Counted from the first letter of the stretch, positions 1 through 9,642 are shown. The stretch is 64,000 bases of DNA from Nocardioides deserti (GCF_014266025.1 NZ_JACMYC010000008.1:1-64000); one strand, 5' to 3'. Translations and numbers: made by a program. The notes: a model not told the origin generated them from the letters alone.

Positions 1-513
1 GGCCACGACGTCGTCGCCGACCGGCGTGAGCCCGTCGCCGCGGCCGAGCAGGGAGGCGACCGCGTCGGGGTCGCCGGCGGCGAGCGCCTCGAGCGCCGCG
101 GCGGGCAGCTGGTCGCGGGCGGGGCCGAGGTCCGGCGCGGCCGCCTCCAGGCGGGCCGCGGCCTCCGGCGGGAGCGCGGGCAGGTCGGTGGGGACCAGGC
201 GGTCGACGGACACGCTGAGACCCGCGACGTGGAGCGCGCCGTCGGCGACCTCGGCCGGGGCTCCGACGGCGACGTCGGGCAGGCGGGTGAGCGCGGTGGC
301 GATGGTCGCCGGCACGTGCACGGCGCCGCGCGCGGCCACCCCGACGACCCGATCGCCGACCCGGTCGCTGCTCTGGTCACTGAGGCGGACGTAGATCGCG
401 GACGCGCCGGCGTGGACGACCTCGCCGGTGCCCGGCTCCTCGTGCAGCCGACGCCGGAGGGCGGCGGTCCCGGCCCCCGCGACGCGGGTGCGGGGCGAGG
501 TCGACAGTGGCAC
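1..513 (-). CDS. DUF2877 (AllH-like) protein, 3'-truncated by window edge
   Basis: The minus-strand reading frame is open from GTG at 513 to the left edge, giving 171 codons. The last visible residues are GRGDGLTPVGDDVVA, which matches the GLTP-x-GDD signature of the DUF2877 family. That family includes E. coli AllH (YlbF), a subunit of the oxalurate/oxamate carbamoyltransferase with FdrA and a DUF1116 protein. A TAGCGT hexamer lies 7 nt before the GTG, so translation is probably leaderless. The gene is divergent from pucR and heads a block holding carbamate kinase, which is what an AllH-type carbamoyl-transfer system would need. The family assignment rests on the motif; the substrate is inferred. 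Partner genes would lie outside the window to the left. Confidence 0.7.
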   Translation of the reverse strand, partial: MPLSTSPRTRVAGAGTAALRRRLHEEPGTGEVVHAGASAIYVRLSDQSSDRVGDRVVGVAARGAVHVPATIATALTRLPDVAVGAPAEVADGALHVAGLSVSVDRLVPTDLPALPPEAAARLEAAAPDLGPARDQLPAAALEALAAGDPDAVASLLGRGDGLTPVGDDVVA

Positions 514-520
514 CTCTCGG

Positions 521-542
521 ACGCTAACGGATGAACTAGGGT
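521..542. promoter_or_regulatory. Divergent leaderless -10 elements for the DUF2877 gene and pucR
   Basis: ACGCTA at 521-526 reads TAGCGT on the minus strand, 7 nt before the GTG at 513. TAGGGT at 537-542 lies 7 nt before the ATG at 550. Only 10 bp separate the two hexamers, so one bound regulator could control both genes. Both spacings fit leaderless actinobacterial transcripts. Confidence 0.6.
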
Positions 543-549
543 GCGCCGA

Positions 550-1890
550 ATGGTGAGCATTGCCAACCCCGACCGGGGCGGGGAACAGAAGTTGACATCG
601 GGCGCGCCCGTGTCGACCGGGAGCGCCTCCGAGCAGCCGGACCAGCAGCCGGACCAGCAGCCGGTCCCGCTCGACGCCGACAACCTCGCCGAGGACCTCG
701 CCCAGCAGGTGCTCGCGAACGCCGACCTGGGCCAGATCGTCGACGCCATCGCGGCCGCCCTGCACGCGGACGCCGCGGTCACCACGACCGACGGTCGGGA
801 GCGGGTCACGCGGCTCTCCGAGGACCGTCGGGCCGACCTGGCCGCGGGCGACCTGCTCGACCACACCGGCCGGGTGCGCGTCGAGCGGCTCGACCCCGGG
901 GGCACCCTGCTGGCCGGCGGCGCACGCGTCCACCGCCTCCCGGTCGCCACGCCCACGCAGCCGCTCGGGCACCTGGTGCTGATCGTCGAGCGGGAACTCG
1001 ATGCCGTCGAGGCGGTCGCGCTGCGGCGCGCCGGTCTGGCTGTCGCCCTCTCGATCAGCCGGGAGCAGGCCGTGTCGGCGGTGGAGAACAAGTACCGCGG
1101 CGACTTCCTGCGCGACGTGCTGCTGGGGCGGGCCGGCTCGGAGGAGTTCGTGCGCGAGCACGTGGCCGGCTTCGGCTGGGACCTCGGCGGACCGTCGATC
1201 GTCGTCGTCGCACAGCTTGACCCGCAGCCGGCCGGGGAGCCGTCCGGCACGGTCGAGGAGCAGCGGCAGTGGCAGGAGCGGTTCGCCGACGCCTGGCGGC
1301 AGGTCGTGGGCGGGGTCTCGCGGTCGGTCCCGGTCGCGGACTTCGGCTCCGAGGTGGTCACGGTCCTCCCGGCGGACGGCAGCCAGCCCGGATCCGAGGC
1401 GGTCATGCGCCTGGTCCGCGCTGTCGCGGGGGACAAGGGCGGCGGCCGGCGACCGTTCTCGGTCGGCGTCGGGCGGGTCGCGGGCGACGTACGCGGCCTG
1501 CCGGAGAGCTATGCGCAGGCCTACCGCGCGGTGGCCGTCGGACGCCGCGTGCGCGGCGGCGGGACCACGACCTGGTTCGACGAGCTCGGGCTGCACCGTC
1601 TCATCGCGATGGTTCCCGACGACGTGGAGCTGCGTGCCTTCGCCGTCGACGTGCTCGGCGAGCTGGCCGGTCAGGGCGAGGAGGCGGCGGCCCTGCGCGA
1701 GACGCTGCAGGTGCTGCTGTCGACGAACTTCAACGTCGCCGAGGCGGCGCGGCTGCAGTTCTTCCACTACAACACCATCCGCTACCGCGTGACCAAGCTG
1801 GAGCGGCTGCTGGGCCCGATCACCTCCGACCACAACCTGCGCCTCGACGTGGCCGTCGCGCTCAAGGTCCTGGAGGTCGTCGGCGGCTGA
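550..1890 (+). CDS. pucR: PucR-family transcriptional regulator
   Basis: This 446-residue cytoplasmic regulator belongs to the PucR/CdaR family, which controls purine, allantoin or other nitrogen-ring catabolism. The C-terminus (about residues 385-440) holds the family helix-turn-helix: a segment LSTNFNVAEAARLQFFHYNT followed by an IRYRVTKLERL stretch. Upstream is a GGDEF-like middle region, and the first ~50 residues are acidic and Gln/Pro-rich low-complexity sequence. ATG 550 is preferred because TAGGGT ends 7 nt before it; GTG 541 and GTG 553 are alternatives. It sits between the DUF2877 gene and the nucleobase permease and is the obvious local regulator of the ring-degradation block. Effector and site are not known; a candidate shared motif is listed separately. 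Confidence 0.88.
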   Translation: MVSIANPDRGGEQKLTSGAPVSTGSASEQPDQQPDQQPVPLDADNLAEDLAQQVLANADLGQIVDAIAAALHADAAVTTTDGRERVTRLSEDRRADLAAGDLLDHTGRVRVERLDPGGTLLAGGARVHRLPVATPTQPLGHLVLIVERELDAVEAVALRRAGLAVALSISREQAVSAVENKYRGDFLRDVLLGRAGSEEFVREHVAGFGWDLGGPSIVVVAQLDPQPAGEPSGTVEEQRQWQERFADAWRQVVGGVSRSVPVADFGSEVVTVLPADGSQPGSEAVMRLVRAVAGDKGGGRRPFSVGVGRVAGDVRGLPESYAQAYRAVAVGRRVRGGGTTTWFDELGLHRLIAMVPDDVELRAFAVDVLGELAGQGEEAAALRETLQVLLSTNFNVAEAARLQFFHYNTIRYRVTKLERLLGPITSDHNLRLDVAVALKVLEVVGG

Positions 1891-1938
1891 GGCCCCGGTC
1901 GGGCAGGTCCAGCCGAGCAGACGACCTCCGCCAAGTCG

Positions 1939-1955
1939 TAGGCAGGATCTGTCGA
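1939..1955. promoter_or_regulatory. Candidate PucR operator upstream of the permease
   Basis: TAGGCAGGATCTG at 1939-1951 is identical to a 13-mer at 10577-10589 upstream of hyuA. Here the dyad TAGGCAG-gat-CTGtCgA is imperfect (5 of 7 pairs); the other copy is perfect. It lies about 105 bp before the permease start. Assignment to PucR is inference from context. Confidence 0.45.
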
Positions 1956-2059
1956 CGTTGCGCGCACCCTTTCGGCGGAACTGGCCATCGAGGGTGTGGC
2001 GTGGGCCTCAATAGGCTCGCTGTTCTCTCGGTTCCACCGCTGGCGAAGGGAACTTCCGC

Positions 2060-3427
2060 ATGTCGATGTTCAAGTGGACGCAGGTCGATCCTGCGCCCGG
2101 TGAGGCTGTCGGGCCGCAGGAGCGGCTCAGCTGGGGGAAGACCGTCGGTCTCGGCGCCCAGCACGTGGTGGCCATGTTCGGTGCCACGTTCGTCTTCCCG
2201 CTCATCATGGGTCTGGACGCGAACCTCGCGATCCTGTTCTCCGGTGTCTGCACGATCCTGTTCCTGCTGGTCGTCAACAACAAGGTGCCCAGCTACCTCG
2301 GCACGAGCGGCTCGTTCGTGTCCGGCGTCTTCGCCATCCGCGCCCAGGGCGGCGACTCCGCCGACGTGACCGGCGCGATCCTCATCGCCGGTCTGATCCT
2401 GGCGCTGGTCGGCGTGGCGGTGCACTACCTCGGCTCGGGTGCGCTGAAGCGGCTGCTGCCGCCGGCCGTCACCGGCGCCGTGGTCATGCTGATCGGCTTC
2501 AACCTGGCCCCGGTCGTGGCCAACACCTACTGGCCCCAGGACCAGTGGATCGCGCTCGCGACCGCCGCGTTCGTCGTGGTCGCCACCGTGCGGTTCCCCG
2601 GCTTCTGGTCGCGGATCTCGATCTTCCTGGCCCTGGTCTTCGGCTACGTGCTGTCCTTCCTGGCCGACACGATCTTCGGCCAGATCACCTCGCCCGACGG
2701 CACCGGTGAGGTCGTCACCCGCGACCGGATCAACCTGACCGGCCTCGGCGACGCCGCCTGGTTCGGCCTGCCGACCGGCGACCTGGCCGACGGCGTCAGC
2801 AAGGTCCACGCGCCCGACTTCTCGCTCACCTTCGCGCTGCTGGTCATCCCGGCCGTCATCGCGCTGATCGCCGAGAACACCGGCCACGTCCGCGCCGTCG
2901 CGGAGATGACCGGCGACGACCTCGACCCCTACATGGGCCGCGCGCTCGGCGCCGACGGTGTCGCCACGGCGTTCGCGAGCGCCTTCGGTGCCTCCCCGAC
3001 CACGACGTACGCCGAGAACATCGGCGTCATGTCGGCCACCCGGGTCTACTCGACCGCGGCCTACTACGTGGCCGCGCTGGTCGCGATCATCCTCGGCCTG
3101 TGCCCGAAGTTCGGCGTGCTCCTCAACGCCATCCCCGGTGGGGTCCTGGGCGGCATCACCGTGGTGCTGTACGGCATGATCGGTCTCATCGGCGCCAAGA
3201 TCTGGGTGGACAACCGGACCGACTTCGGCAACCCGCTCAACATGGTGCCGCTGGCCGCCGGCCTCATCGCCGGCATCGGCAACGTCACCCTCACGATCGG
3301 CGACGACTTCGAGCTCAGCGGCATCGCGCTCGGCACGATCATGGTCATCGTCTTCTACCACCTCGTGAACATCGGTCGCCCCCGCGGCGAGCAGGTCCGC
3401 GCCAGCGACGTGGCGCACACGCACTGA
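2060..3427 (+). CDS. Uracil/xanthine permease (NCS2 family)
   Basis: This 455-residue polytopic inner-membrane protein should import a nucleobase by proton symport. Family marks include QHVVAMFGATFVFPL near residues 34-48, an ENTGHVRAVAEMTGDD segment near 274-289, and SAFGASPTTTYAENIGVM near 309-326, the NAT/NCS2 signature region. The length is normal for UraA/PbuX proteins. AAGGGA lies 8 nt before ATG 2060. It follows pucR by 169 bp, and a hairpin separates it from the molybdenum-hydroxylase operon. In this context the likely substrate is uracil or thymine, with xanthine as the alternative; the sequence alone cannot decide. Confidence 0.9.
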   Translation: MSMFKWTQVDPAPGEAVGPQERLSWGKTVGLGAQHVVAMFGATFVFPLIMGLDANLAILFSGVCTILFLLVVNNKVPSYLGTSGSFVSGVFAIRAQGGDSADVTGAILIAGLILALVGVAVHYLGSGALKRLLPPAVTGAVVMLIGFNLAPVVANTYWPQDQWIALATAAFVVVATVRFPGFWSRISIFLALVFGYVLSFLADTIFGQITSPDGTGEVVTRDRINLTGLGDAAWFGLPTGDLADGVSKVHAPDFSLTFALLVIPAVIALIAENTGHVRAVAEMTGDDLDPYMGRALGADGVATAFASAFGASPTTTYAENIGVMSATRVYSTAAYYVAALVAIILGLCPKFGVLLNAIPGGVLGGITVVLYGMIGLIGAKIWVDNRTDFGNPLNMVPLAAGLIAGIGNVTLTIGDDFELSGIALGTIMVIVFYHLVNIGRPRGEQVRASDVAHTH

Positions 3428-3432
3428 CGGCT

Positions 3433-3474
3433 CCGGTGGGCCGGCCGGGCAGCACGCCCGGACCGGCCCACCGG
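3433..3474 (+). terminator. GC-rich hairpin after the permease
   Basis: CCGGTGGGCCGG-CCGGGC, loop AGCA, then GCCCGG-a-CCGGCCCACCGG form an 18-bp stem with one bulge. It starts 6 nt after the permease stop and ends 41 nt before the next start. No T-run follows, so it could be a terminator or an mRNA-stability stem. Confidence 0.6.
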
Positions 3475-3515
3475 GCCCCCTCTCGGAACAGCAATCGGAA
3501 AGGCCGGCTCCCCTC

Positions 3516-4376
3516 GTGAAACCCACGGCGTTCGACTACGCCCGTCCGGAGACGTTGGAGGAGGCGGTCCAGGCCCTGGGCAGCCACCCCGACGCCAAGG
3601 TGCTCGCCGGTGGCCAGAGCCTCGTGCCGCTGATGTCGATGCGCCTGGCCGCGCCGGCGCTCATCGTCGACATCAACCACCTGCCCGGGCTCGACCACGT
3701 CACCGCCGACGCCTCGGGCGTCCGGATCGGTGCCTTGGCCCGCCACGCCGACGTCCTGGCCTCCGCCGACGTACGCCGCGTGCAGCCCCTCGTCTCGCTC
3801 GCGCTGGCCAACGTCGCGCACCCCACCATCCGCAACCGCGGCACCACCGTCGGCTCGATCGTCCACGCCGACGCCGCCGCGGAGATGCCGATGGTCCTGC
3901 AGCTGCTCGGCGGCAGCGTCGACGTCGTCGGCTCGGGCGGTCGGCGCACGATCGCCGCCGACGAGCTCTACGTCGCGCCGCTCGAGTCGAGCCTGGCCCA
4001 CGACGAGGTCGCCGTCGAGGCGTTCTTCCCGGCGCTGCCCGCCGGGTCCGGCGTGGCCTTCGAGGAGATCTCGCGCCGTCACGGCGACTACGCGATGTGC
4101 GGCGTCGCCGCCGTCGTCGCCGTCGAGGACGGCCGGGTCACCTCGGCCCGCGCCGGCTACCTCTCGGTCTCCGACGTGCCGACGGTCGTCGACCTGACCG
4201 ACGCGCTCGCCGGCTCGGTCGACGACGCCGCGCTGGCCCGGGCTGCCGAGGCCGCCCTGGCGCAGCTCGAGCCGGAGAGCGACATCCATGCCACCGCGGC
4301 GTACCGCGCGCACCTGGCCAAGGTGCTGACCGCGCGCGTGCTGACCGCGGCCCACGACCACGCTCGGGAGGAGTGA
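3516..4376 (+). CDS. FAD-binding medium subunit of a molybdenum hydroxylase (CoxM/XdhB-like)
   Basis: This 286-residue FAD subunit would pass electrons from the iron-sulfur subunit to an acceptor. The two FAD-binding loops of the family are visible: VLAGGQSLVPLMSMRL near residues 29-44 and TIRNRGTTVGSIVHADAAAE near 106-125. Translation starts at GTG 3516 after a GGAAAGG-type ribosome site. Only 2 bp separate its stop from the next GTG, so M-S-L subunit order and tight coupling match CO-dehydrogenase/xanthine-dehydrogenase family operons. The large subunit argues against true CO dehydrogenase. Confidence 0.92.
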   Translation: MKPTAFDYARPETLEEAVQALGSHPDAKVLAGGQSLVPLMSMRLAAPALIVDINHLPGLDHVTADASGVRIGALARHADVLASADVRRVQPLVSLALANVAHPTIRNRGTTVGSIVHADAAAEMPMVLQLLGGSVDVVGSGGRRTIAADELYVAPLESSLAHDEVAVEAFFPALPAGSGVAFEEISRRHGDYAMCGVAAVVAVEDGRVTSARAGYLSVSDVPTVVDLTDALAGSVDDAALARAAEAALAQLEPESDIHATAAYRAHLAKVLTARVLTAAHDHAREE

Positions 4377-4378
4377 CC

Positions 4379-4984
4379 GTGGCTGAGAACACTGCTGAGA
4401 AGATCCACGACGTCCGGCTCGAGGTGAACGGCGTGACCCATGCGGTCGCCGTGCCGGCCCGTCGCCTGCTGTCCGACGCCCTGCGCCAGGAGTGCGGACT
4501 GACCGGCACGCACGTCGGCTGCGAGCACGGCGTGTGCGGCGCCTGCACCGTGCTGGTCGACGGCCGGCCGGTGCGCAGCTGCCTGATGTTCGCGGTCACC
4601 GCCGCGGGCAGCGAGATCACCACCGTCGAGGGGCTGGCCGAGCCCGACGGCTCGCTGAACCCCGCTCAGCAGGCGTTCCGCGAGTGCCACGGCCTCCAGT
4701 GCGGCTTCTGCACCCCGGGCTTCCTCACCACGGTCACGGCAGGCATCAAGGAGAACCCCTGCCCGACGCACGAGGAGGCCCGCGAGATGGTCGCCGGCAA
4801 CCTCTGCCGCTGCACCGGCTACCAGAACATCGTCAAGGCCGTCGAGCGCGCGGCGGAGATCGCCCGAGGCGACGCGCCCGCGGCCGGCCCGCCGGACGGC
4901 GACGACGGCGGGCTCGAGGCGGCGACCGGCGACACGGAGGTCGCCCGCAAGGACGACGCATCGACGACGGGACTGGGCGCATGA
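4379..4984 (+). CDS. Small 2Fe-2S subunit of a molybdenum hydroxylase (CoxS/XdhC-like)
   Basis: This 201-residue protein carries two [2Fe-2S] clusters. The plant-type cluster uses Cys48, Cys53, Cys56 and Cys68 (CEHGVCGAC, then RSC). The second domain uses Cys108 and Cys111 (CGFC) with Cys143 and Cys145 (CRC). The GTG start at 4379 follows the upstream stop by 2 bp. A hydrophilic acidic tail of about 40 residues extends beyond the usual ~160-residue length. The stop overlaps the large-subunit start as ATGA, pointing to translational coupling. Electron transfer from the Mo centre to FAD is the family role. Confidence 0.93.
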   Translation: MAENTAEKIHDVRLEVNGVTHAVAVPARRLLSDALRQECGLTGTHVGCEHGVCGACTVLVDGRPVRSCLMFAVTAAGSEITTVEGLAEPDGSLNPAQQAFRECHGLQCGFCTPGFLTTVTAGIKENPCPTHEEAREMVAGNLCRCTGYQNIVKAVERAAEIARGDAPAAGPPDGDDGGLEAATGDTEVARKDDASTTGLGA

Positions 4985-7383
4985 GCACGAAGCTGATGGG
5001 CGAGGCCGTCCAGCGGGTCGAGGACGACCGGCTGCTCCGCGGCGGCGGGCAGTACGTCGACGACATCGACCTCGGCGCGCTCCACCTCGCCGTCGTCCGC
5101 AGCCCGCACGCGCACGCCCGCATCCGCTCCATCGACGTCGACGCCGTGCTCGACATCGAGGGCGTCCACGCCGTGTGGACCTACGACGACCTCGACGGCG
5201 CGATGGCCGAGCCGCTGCCGCTGCTCATCCCGCACCCGACGCTGACCCACGGGCGCACGCAGTACGCCCTGGCCCGCGACGAGGTCAACTACGTCGGCGA
5301 GGCGATCGCGGTCGTCGTCGCCGACGACCGCTACGTCGCCGAGGACGCGGTCGGCCGGGTCGTCGTCGACTTCGAGCTGCTCCCCGCCGTCGTCGGCGTC
5401 GAGGCCGCGCGCGCCGCCGAGAACCTCGTCCACGACGACGTCCCCGGCAACATCGCCGCCCGCTCGGTGCAGCAGAACGGCGACGCGGAGGCCGGGATCA
5501 AGGCCGCCCCGCACACGCTGTCGTTGGACTTCGACATCGAGCGCAGCGCCTGCATGCCGATGGAGGGCCGCGGCGTCACCGCGCGCTGGGACACCGCCAA
5601 CGGTCGGCTCCAGGTGTGGACCTCCACGCAGACCTCCACCGGCGTGCGCGCCGCGGTCGCCGCCAAGCTCGGCCTCGACCTGCTCCAGGTCGACGTCATC
5701 ACCCCCGACGTGGGCGGCGGCTTCGGCGTCAAGATCAACCACCCCTGGCCCGAGGAGCTGCTGGTCTCGCTCGCAGCGCAGCGGCTCGGTCGCCCGGTGA
5801 AGTTCACCGAGGACCGTCGCGAGCACTTCATCTCCTCGGCTCACGAGCGCGCGCAGCTGCACCACGTCGACGTCGGCTTCGACGACGAGGGCCGCCTGCT
5901 CGGGCTCGACGTCCGGTTCTGGCACGACCACGGCGCCTACACGCCGTACGGCCTGATCGTCCCGATCAACGCCTCGACCCAGCTGGTCGGTCCCTACAAG
6001 ACCGGCCCCTACCGGGTCACGTTCGACTCGCTGTACACCAACACCGTGATCGTCACGCCGTACCGCGGGGCTGGTCGTCCGCAGGGCTGCTTCGTGATGG
6101 AGCGGACGATGGACGCGATCGCGGCGTACCTCGGCAAGGACCGCGCCGACGTCCGCGAGGTCAACCTGATCCAGCCCGACGAGTTCCCCTACGACCACGG
6201 CCTGGTCTTCCAGGACGGTCGCGAGACGATCTACGACTCCGGCGACTTCGCGGCGATGCTGGAGAAGATCAAGACGCTGGTCGGCTGGGACGACTTCGAG
6301 TCCTACCGCGCCGAGATGGCCGCGCAGGGTCGCCGTGTCGGCATCGGCCTGGCGGCGTACGTCGAGGGCACCGGCGCCGGCCCCTACGAGGGCGCGCACG
6401 TCAACATCGAGAGCTCGGGCAAGGTCAAGGTCGCCACCGGCCTGACCAGCCAGGGCCAGGGCCACCAGACGGCTTTCGCGCAGATCGTCGCCGACGAGCT
6501 GGGCGTGCCGTTCGAGGACGTCGAGATCACCACCGGCGACACCCGCCGGATGGCGTACGCCGTCGGCACCTTCGCCTCCCGCGCCGCCGTGATGAGCGGA
6601 TCGGCGATCCACCTGGCCGCCAAGCGGGCCAAGGAGAAGGTGCTGCGCCTGGCCTCCGACGCCCTCGAGGCCGACCCCGAGGACCTGCAGATCGTCGACG
6701 GCGTCGTCTCGGTCAAGGGCTCGCCCGGCACGTCGATCAACCTCGGCACGGTCGCGGTGCTCTCGAACCCGCTGCGCTACGCCTTCGACGAGGCGTCCAA
6801 GGCCGCGACGCAGTTCTCGGTCGGTGACGCCAGCAAGCCGCCGGTCGCCGAGGACGACGAGCCGGGCCTGGAGGGCAAGGACTTCTACTCGCCGATCCGC
6901 TCGACGTTCGCCTCCGGCATGCACGCCGTGATCGTTGAGACCGACCCCGACACCGCCGAGATCACGATCCTCAAGTACGCCGTCGTCCACGACTGCGGCA
7001 CGGTCATCAACCCGATGATCGTCGAGGGCCAGATCCACGGCGGCGTCGCCCAGGGAATCGGTGGAGCGCTCTACGAGAAGATGGCCTACGACGAGTCCGG
7101 CCAGCTGCTCAACGCGTCCTTCATGGACTTCCTGATGCCCTACGTCACCGAGGTCCCGGACTCGATCGACATCGACCACCTCGAGACCCCGTCCCCGCTC
7201 AACCCCCTGGGCATCAAGGGCGCCGGCGAGGCCGGCGTCATCCCCGGGTCGGCCGCCATCGCGGCCGCCATCGAGGACGCCGAGGGGCTGCCCATCACCG
7301 CCATGCCGATCTCGCCGTCCGAGCTCTTCGAGCTCCGCGCGCAGCACGCCGTGGCCACCACGACTCCTGAGGAGAACCGATGA
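4981..7383 (+). CDS. Molybdopterin-binding large subunit, form II-type hydroxylase (xanthine dehydrogenase family)
   Basis: This 800-residue catalytic subunit should hydroxylate an aromatic N-heterocycle using water as oxygen source. The loop at residues 360-366 reads PYRGAGR, close to the AYRGAGR of form II enzymes and unlike the AYxCSFR of genuine CO dehydrogenase. The conserved catalytic glutamate lies in GIKGAGEAG at about Glu750, and GGGFGVK near residue 245 is a Mo-pterin loop. ATG 4981 overlaps the previous stop. With barbiturase and a nucleobase permease in the block, uracil/thymine to barbiturate oxidation is the favoured reaction; xanthine or another azine remains possible. Confidence 0.9.
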   Translation: MSTKLMGEAVQRVEDDRLLRGGGQYVDDIDLGALHLAVVRSPHAHARIRSIDVDAVLDIEGVHAVWTYDDLDGAMAEPLPLLIPHPTLTHGRTQYALARDEVNYVGEAIAVVVADDRYVAEDAVGRVVVDFELLPAVVGVEAARAAENLVHDDVPGNIAARSVQQNGDAEAGIKAAPHTLSLDFDIERSACMPMEGRGVTARWDTANGRLQVWTSTQTSTGVRAAVAAKLGLDLLQVDVITPDVGGGFGVKINHPWPEELLVSLAAQRLGRPVKFTEDRREHFISSAHERAQLHHVDVGFDDEGRLLGLDVRFWHDHGAYTPYGLIVPINASTQLVGPYKTGPYRVTFDSLYTNTVIVTPYRGAGRPQGCFVMERTMDAIAAYLGKDRADVREVNLIQPDEFPYDHGLVFQDGRETIYDSGDFAAMLEKIKTLVGWDDFESYRAEMAAQGRRVGIGLAAYVEGTGAGPYEGAHVNIESSGKVKVATGLTSQGQGHQTAFAQIVADELGVPFEDVEITTGDTRRMAYAVGTFASRAAVMSGSAIHLAAKRAKEKVLRLASDALEADPEDLQIVDGVVSVKGSPGTSINLGTVAVLSNPLRYAFDEASKAATQFSVGDASKPPVAEDDEPGLEGKDFYSPIRSTFASGMHAVIVETDPDTAEITILKYAVVHDCGTVINPMIVEGQIHGGVAQGIGGALYEKMAYDESGQLLNASFMDFLMPYVTEVPDSIDIDHLETPSPLNPLGIKGAGEAGVIPGSAAIAAAIEDAEGLPITAMPISPSELFELRAQHAVATTTPEENR

Positions 7384-8045
7384 AGATCGCCGGCCAGAAC
7401 ACCATCGCCGCCCCCGTCGACAAGGTGTGGGAGGCGCTGCTGGACCCGCGCGTGCTGGTCGCGACCATCCCCGGCTGCGAGCAGCTCCAGACGACCGGCG
7501 AGAACGCCTACGCCATGACGGTCACCGCCGGCGTCGCCGCGATCAAGGGCACCTACCAGGGCGCCTGCACGCTCTCGGACCTGAAGCCGCACGAGTCGCT
7601 GACCATGGGCCTCAAGGGCGCCGGCGCGCCGGGCACCATCGACGCGACGGTCGGCGTGCGCTTCGAGGCGCAGGGCGACCAGACCCTGCTGTCCTACGAC
7701 GCGGACGCGGTCGTCGGCGGGATGGTCGGCGGCGTCGGCCAGCGGATGCTCACCAGCGTCTCGCGCCGGATGGCCGCGGAGTTCTTCGGCAACGTCGAGA
7801 AGGTCATCGCCAACGGCCTGCCCGCCGAGGCCGCTCCGGCTGCTGCTGCCCCGGCCGCCGGTGCCGGCGAGGTGGCCACGGACGGCGCCGCGCCGGCCGA
7901 GCAGACCGTCTTCGCCGCGACGCCGGCCGCCTCGCGCGGCGCGGCCGTCGGTGGCGACCAGTCGTTCCTCGCCGGGGTCGCCCTCGGTGGCGCGCTGGTG
8001 CTCGCCGGCGTCGTCGTCGGTGGGCTGCTGGGCCGTCGCCGATGA
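7380..8045 (+). CDS. CoxG-like SRPBCC protein with C-terminal membrane anchor
   Basis: Residues 1-150 form a SRPBCC/CoxG domain ([20 protein letters not shown] start, DPRVLVATIPGCEQL). An Ala/Pro linker leads to one C-terminal transmembrane helix (LAGVALGGALVLAGVVVGGLL) ending in GRRR. In Oligotropha, CoxG helps attach CO dehydrogenase to the membrane, so this protein probably docks the Mo hydroxylase near the respiratory chain. The ATG overlaps the large-subunit stop, and its own stop overlaps the amidase start: a four-nucleotide ATGA chain typical of one operon. Length is 221 residues. Confidence 0.88.
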   Translation: MKIAGQNTIAAPVDKVWEALLDPRVLVATIPGCEQLQTTGENAYAMTVTAGVAAIKGTYQGACTLSDLKPHESLTMGLKGAGAPGTIDATVGVRFEAQGDQTLLSYDADAVVGGMVGGVGQRMLTSVSRRMAAEFFGNVEKVIANGLPAEAAPAAAAPAAGAGEVATDGAAPAEQTVFAATPAASRGAAVGGDQSFLAGVALGGALVLAGVVVGGLLGRRR

Positions 8046-9448
8046 GCTCCACCCCGGTCTCGGTCGACTCCTCCGCGCGGTCGATGGCCGCTGCCGTCCG
8101 TGAGCGGGAGATCTCCGCGCGCGAGCTGCTCGACCTCCACCTCGAGCGGATCGCCGAGCGGAACCCGCAGCTCAACGCGGTCGTCTCCCTCGACGAGGAA
8201 CGGGCCCGCGCGGGTGCCGAGGCCGCCGACGAGGCGCTCGCCCGGGGCGAGCGGGTCGGCCCGCTGCACGGCCTGCCGTTCGCCTTCAAGGACACCCACG
8301 CCGTGGGCGGGTGGCGCACGACGTACGGCTCGACGCTGCGTGCCGACCACGTCCCCGACGCCGACGAGCTCATCGTCGAGCGGGTGCGACGCGCCGGCGC
8401 GGTGACGATCGGCAAGACCAACGTGCCGGAGTTCGCGGCCGGGTCGCACACGTTCAACAAGGTCTTCGGCACGACGCTCAACCCGATCGACCCGTCGCGG
8501 TCGGCGGGCGGCTCGTCCGGCGGCGCGGCGTGCGCGCTGGCCGCCGGCATGGTGCCGCTCGCGGACGGCTCGGACATGGGCGGCTCGCTGCGCAACCCCG
8601 CATCGTTCTGCGGCGTGGTCGGCATGCGGCCGAGCCTCGGCCGGGTGCCGGAGTGGCCGCTCTACAACCAGTGGGAGACCACCTCGGTGGGCGGCCCGAT
8701 GGCCCGCAACGTCGCCGACCTGGCGCTGCTGCTGTCCGTCATGGCCGGCCCCGACGCCCGGGCGCCGCACGCGCTCGGTGACGCCGGCACGTCCTTCGCC
8801 GACCCGCAGCCAGCCACGCTCGGCGGGCTGCGCGTCGCGCTGAGCACCGACCTCGGTGGCGCCTTCGAGGTCGACCACGAGGTCGCCGGCGTCGTCGAGG
8901 CGACCGGTCGCGCGCTCGCCGGCGCGGGCGCCAGCGTCTCGGGGGAGCACCCCGACCTGGGGCTCGCCGAGGACACGTTCCGCACGCTGCGCGCCTGGCA
9001 CTTCCAGGCCAAGTTCGGCGCCCTGCTCGCGGAGCACCCCGACGCGTTCAAGGCGTCGCTGGCCGACAACATCCGGGCGGGGGAGTCCCTCACCGGCGCC
9101 GACGTCGCCCGGGCCTACGGCCAGCGCACGGCCCTGTCGGAGACGATGCGCGAGTTCTTCACGGCGTACGACGTGCTGGTGCTGCCGGTCTCGCAGGTGC
9201 CGCCGTTCCCGGCGGACCAGGAGTTCCCCTCGGCGATCAACGGCAAGCCGATGGAGACCTACCTGGACTGGATGCGCTCGGCGTACTTCATCACCGTCAC
9301 CGGCTGCCCGGCCATCTCCATCCCCGCCGGCCACACCCGCGACGGCCTTCCCGTCGGCGTCCAGCTCGTCGCCCCCCACGGCGCCGACCTGCGCCTGCTC
9401 GAGGTCGCCCGGGCCGTCGAGGCCCTGGTCAGCCCCACCGCTGGCTGA
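8042..9448 (+). CDS. Amidase-signature family amidohydrolase
   Basis: This 468-residue cytoplasmic amidase has the Ser-cisSer-Lys triad: Lys in FAFKDTHAV (about residue 84), the Gly/Ser core SAGGSSGGAACAL (about 155-167), and the nucleophile Ser in DMGGSLRNPASF (about 181). ATG 8042 overlaps the CoxG stop. Being translationally coupled to the Mo-hydroxylase operon, it should hydrolyse a linear amide made from the ring. Candidates are ureidomalonate (to urea and malonate) or malonamate if a carbamoyltransferase acts first. It could also be a generic GatA-like enzyme, but there are no gatB/C genes nearby. Confidence 0.88.
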   Translation: MSSTPVSVDSSARSMAAAVREREISARELLDLHLERIAERNPQLNAVVSLDEERARAGAEAADEALARGERVGPLHGLPFAFKDTHAVGGWRTTYGSTLRADHVPDADELIVERVRRAGAVTIGKTNVPEFAAGSHTFNKVFGTTLNPIDPSRSAGGSSGGAACALAAGMVPLADGSDMGGSLRNPASFCGVVGMRPSLGRVPEWPLYNQWETTSVGGPMARNVADLALLLSVMAGPDARAPHALGDAGTSFADPQPATLGGLRVALSTDLGGAFEVDHEVAGVVEATGRALAGAGASVSGEHPDLGLAEDTFRTLRAWHFQAKFGALLAEHPDAFKASLADNIRAGESLTGADVARAYGQRTALSETMREFFTAYDVLVLPVSQVPPFPADQEFPSAINGKPMETYLDWMRSAYFITVTGCPAISIPAGHTRDGLPVGVQLVAPHGADLRLLEVARAVEALVSPTAG

Positions 9449-9474
9449 TCCTTCGGGAATTCCGTCGGGCCGCG

Positions 9475-9510
9475 GCGTCAGCATCCCAAGTTCACTTGGG
9501 ATGCTGACGC
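9475..9510 (+). repeat. Perfect 16-bp hairpin, copy 1 of a dispersed element
   Basis: GCGTCAGCATCCCAAG, loop TTCA, then the exact complement. It lies 27 nt after the amidase stop and probably ends that transcript. The core CATCCCAAG-TTCA-CTTGGGATG recurs exactly at 59797-59818. A second small dyad follows each copy (GCGGC...GCCGC here, GCCATTGCAATGGC there). An 8-bp stem CCGGCCGG/CCGGCCGG follows near 9560-9580. Confidence 0.7.
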
Positions 9511-9642
9511 TTCGCGGCTGTTGCGATGGCCGCAGAGCGCCAGAATCGGCCGCGGAGTGCCGGCCGGAAGGTCCGGCCGGGGTGCCGGTAGCCCGGTGAG
9601 GGCGCAGGGTGACGGTGATGTCCGCCGTGGTTGCATGACCGC

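Noticed and set aside
1862..3526. Long minus-strand open frame opposite the permease
   Set aside because: Translation is Asp/Gly/Arg/Val-rich and low in hydrophobics, the pattern of antisense frames in GC-rich DNA; the plus-strand permease has clear family motifs. The same applies to 4819-7347, 13012-14820 and 30688-33627.
3516..7383. Aerobic CO dehydrogenase
   Set aside because: The active-site loop reads PYRGAGR (form II type), not the AYxCSFR of true CO dehydrogenase, and the neighbours handle N-heterocycles.
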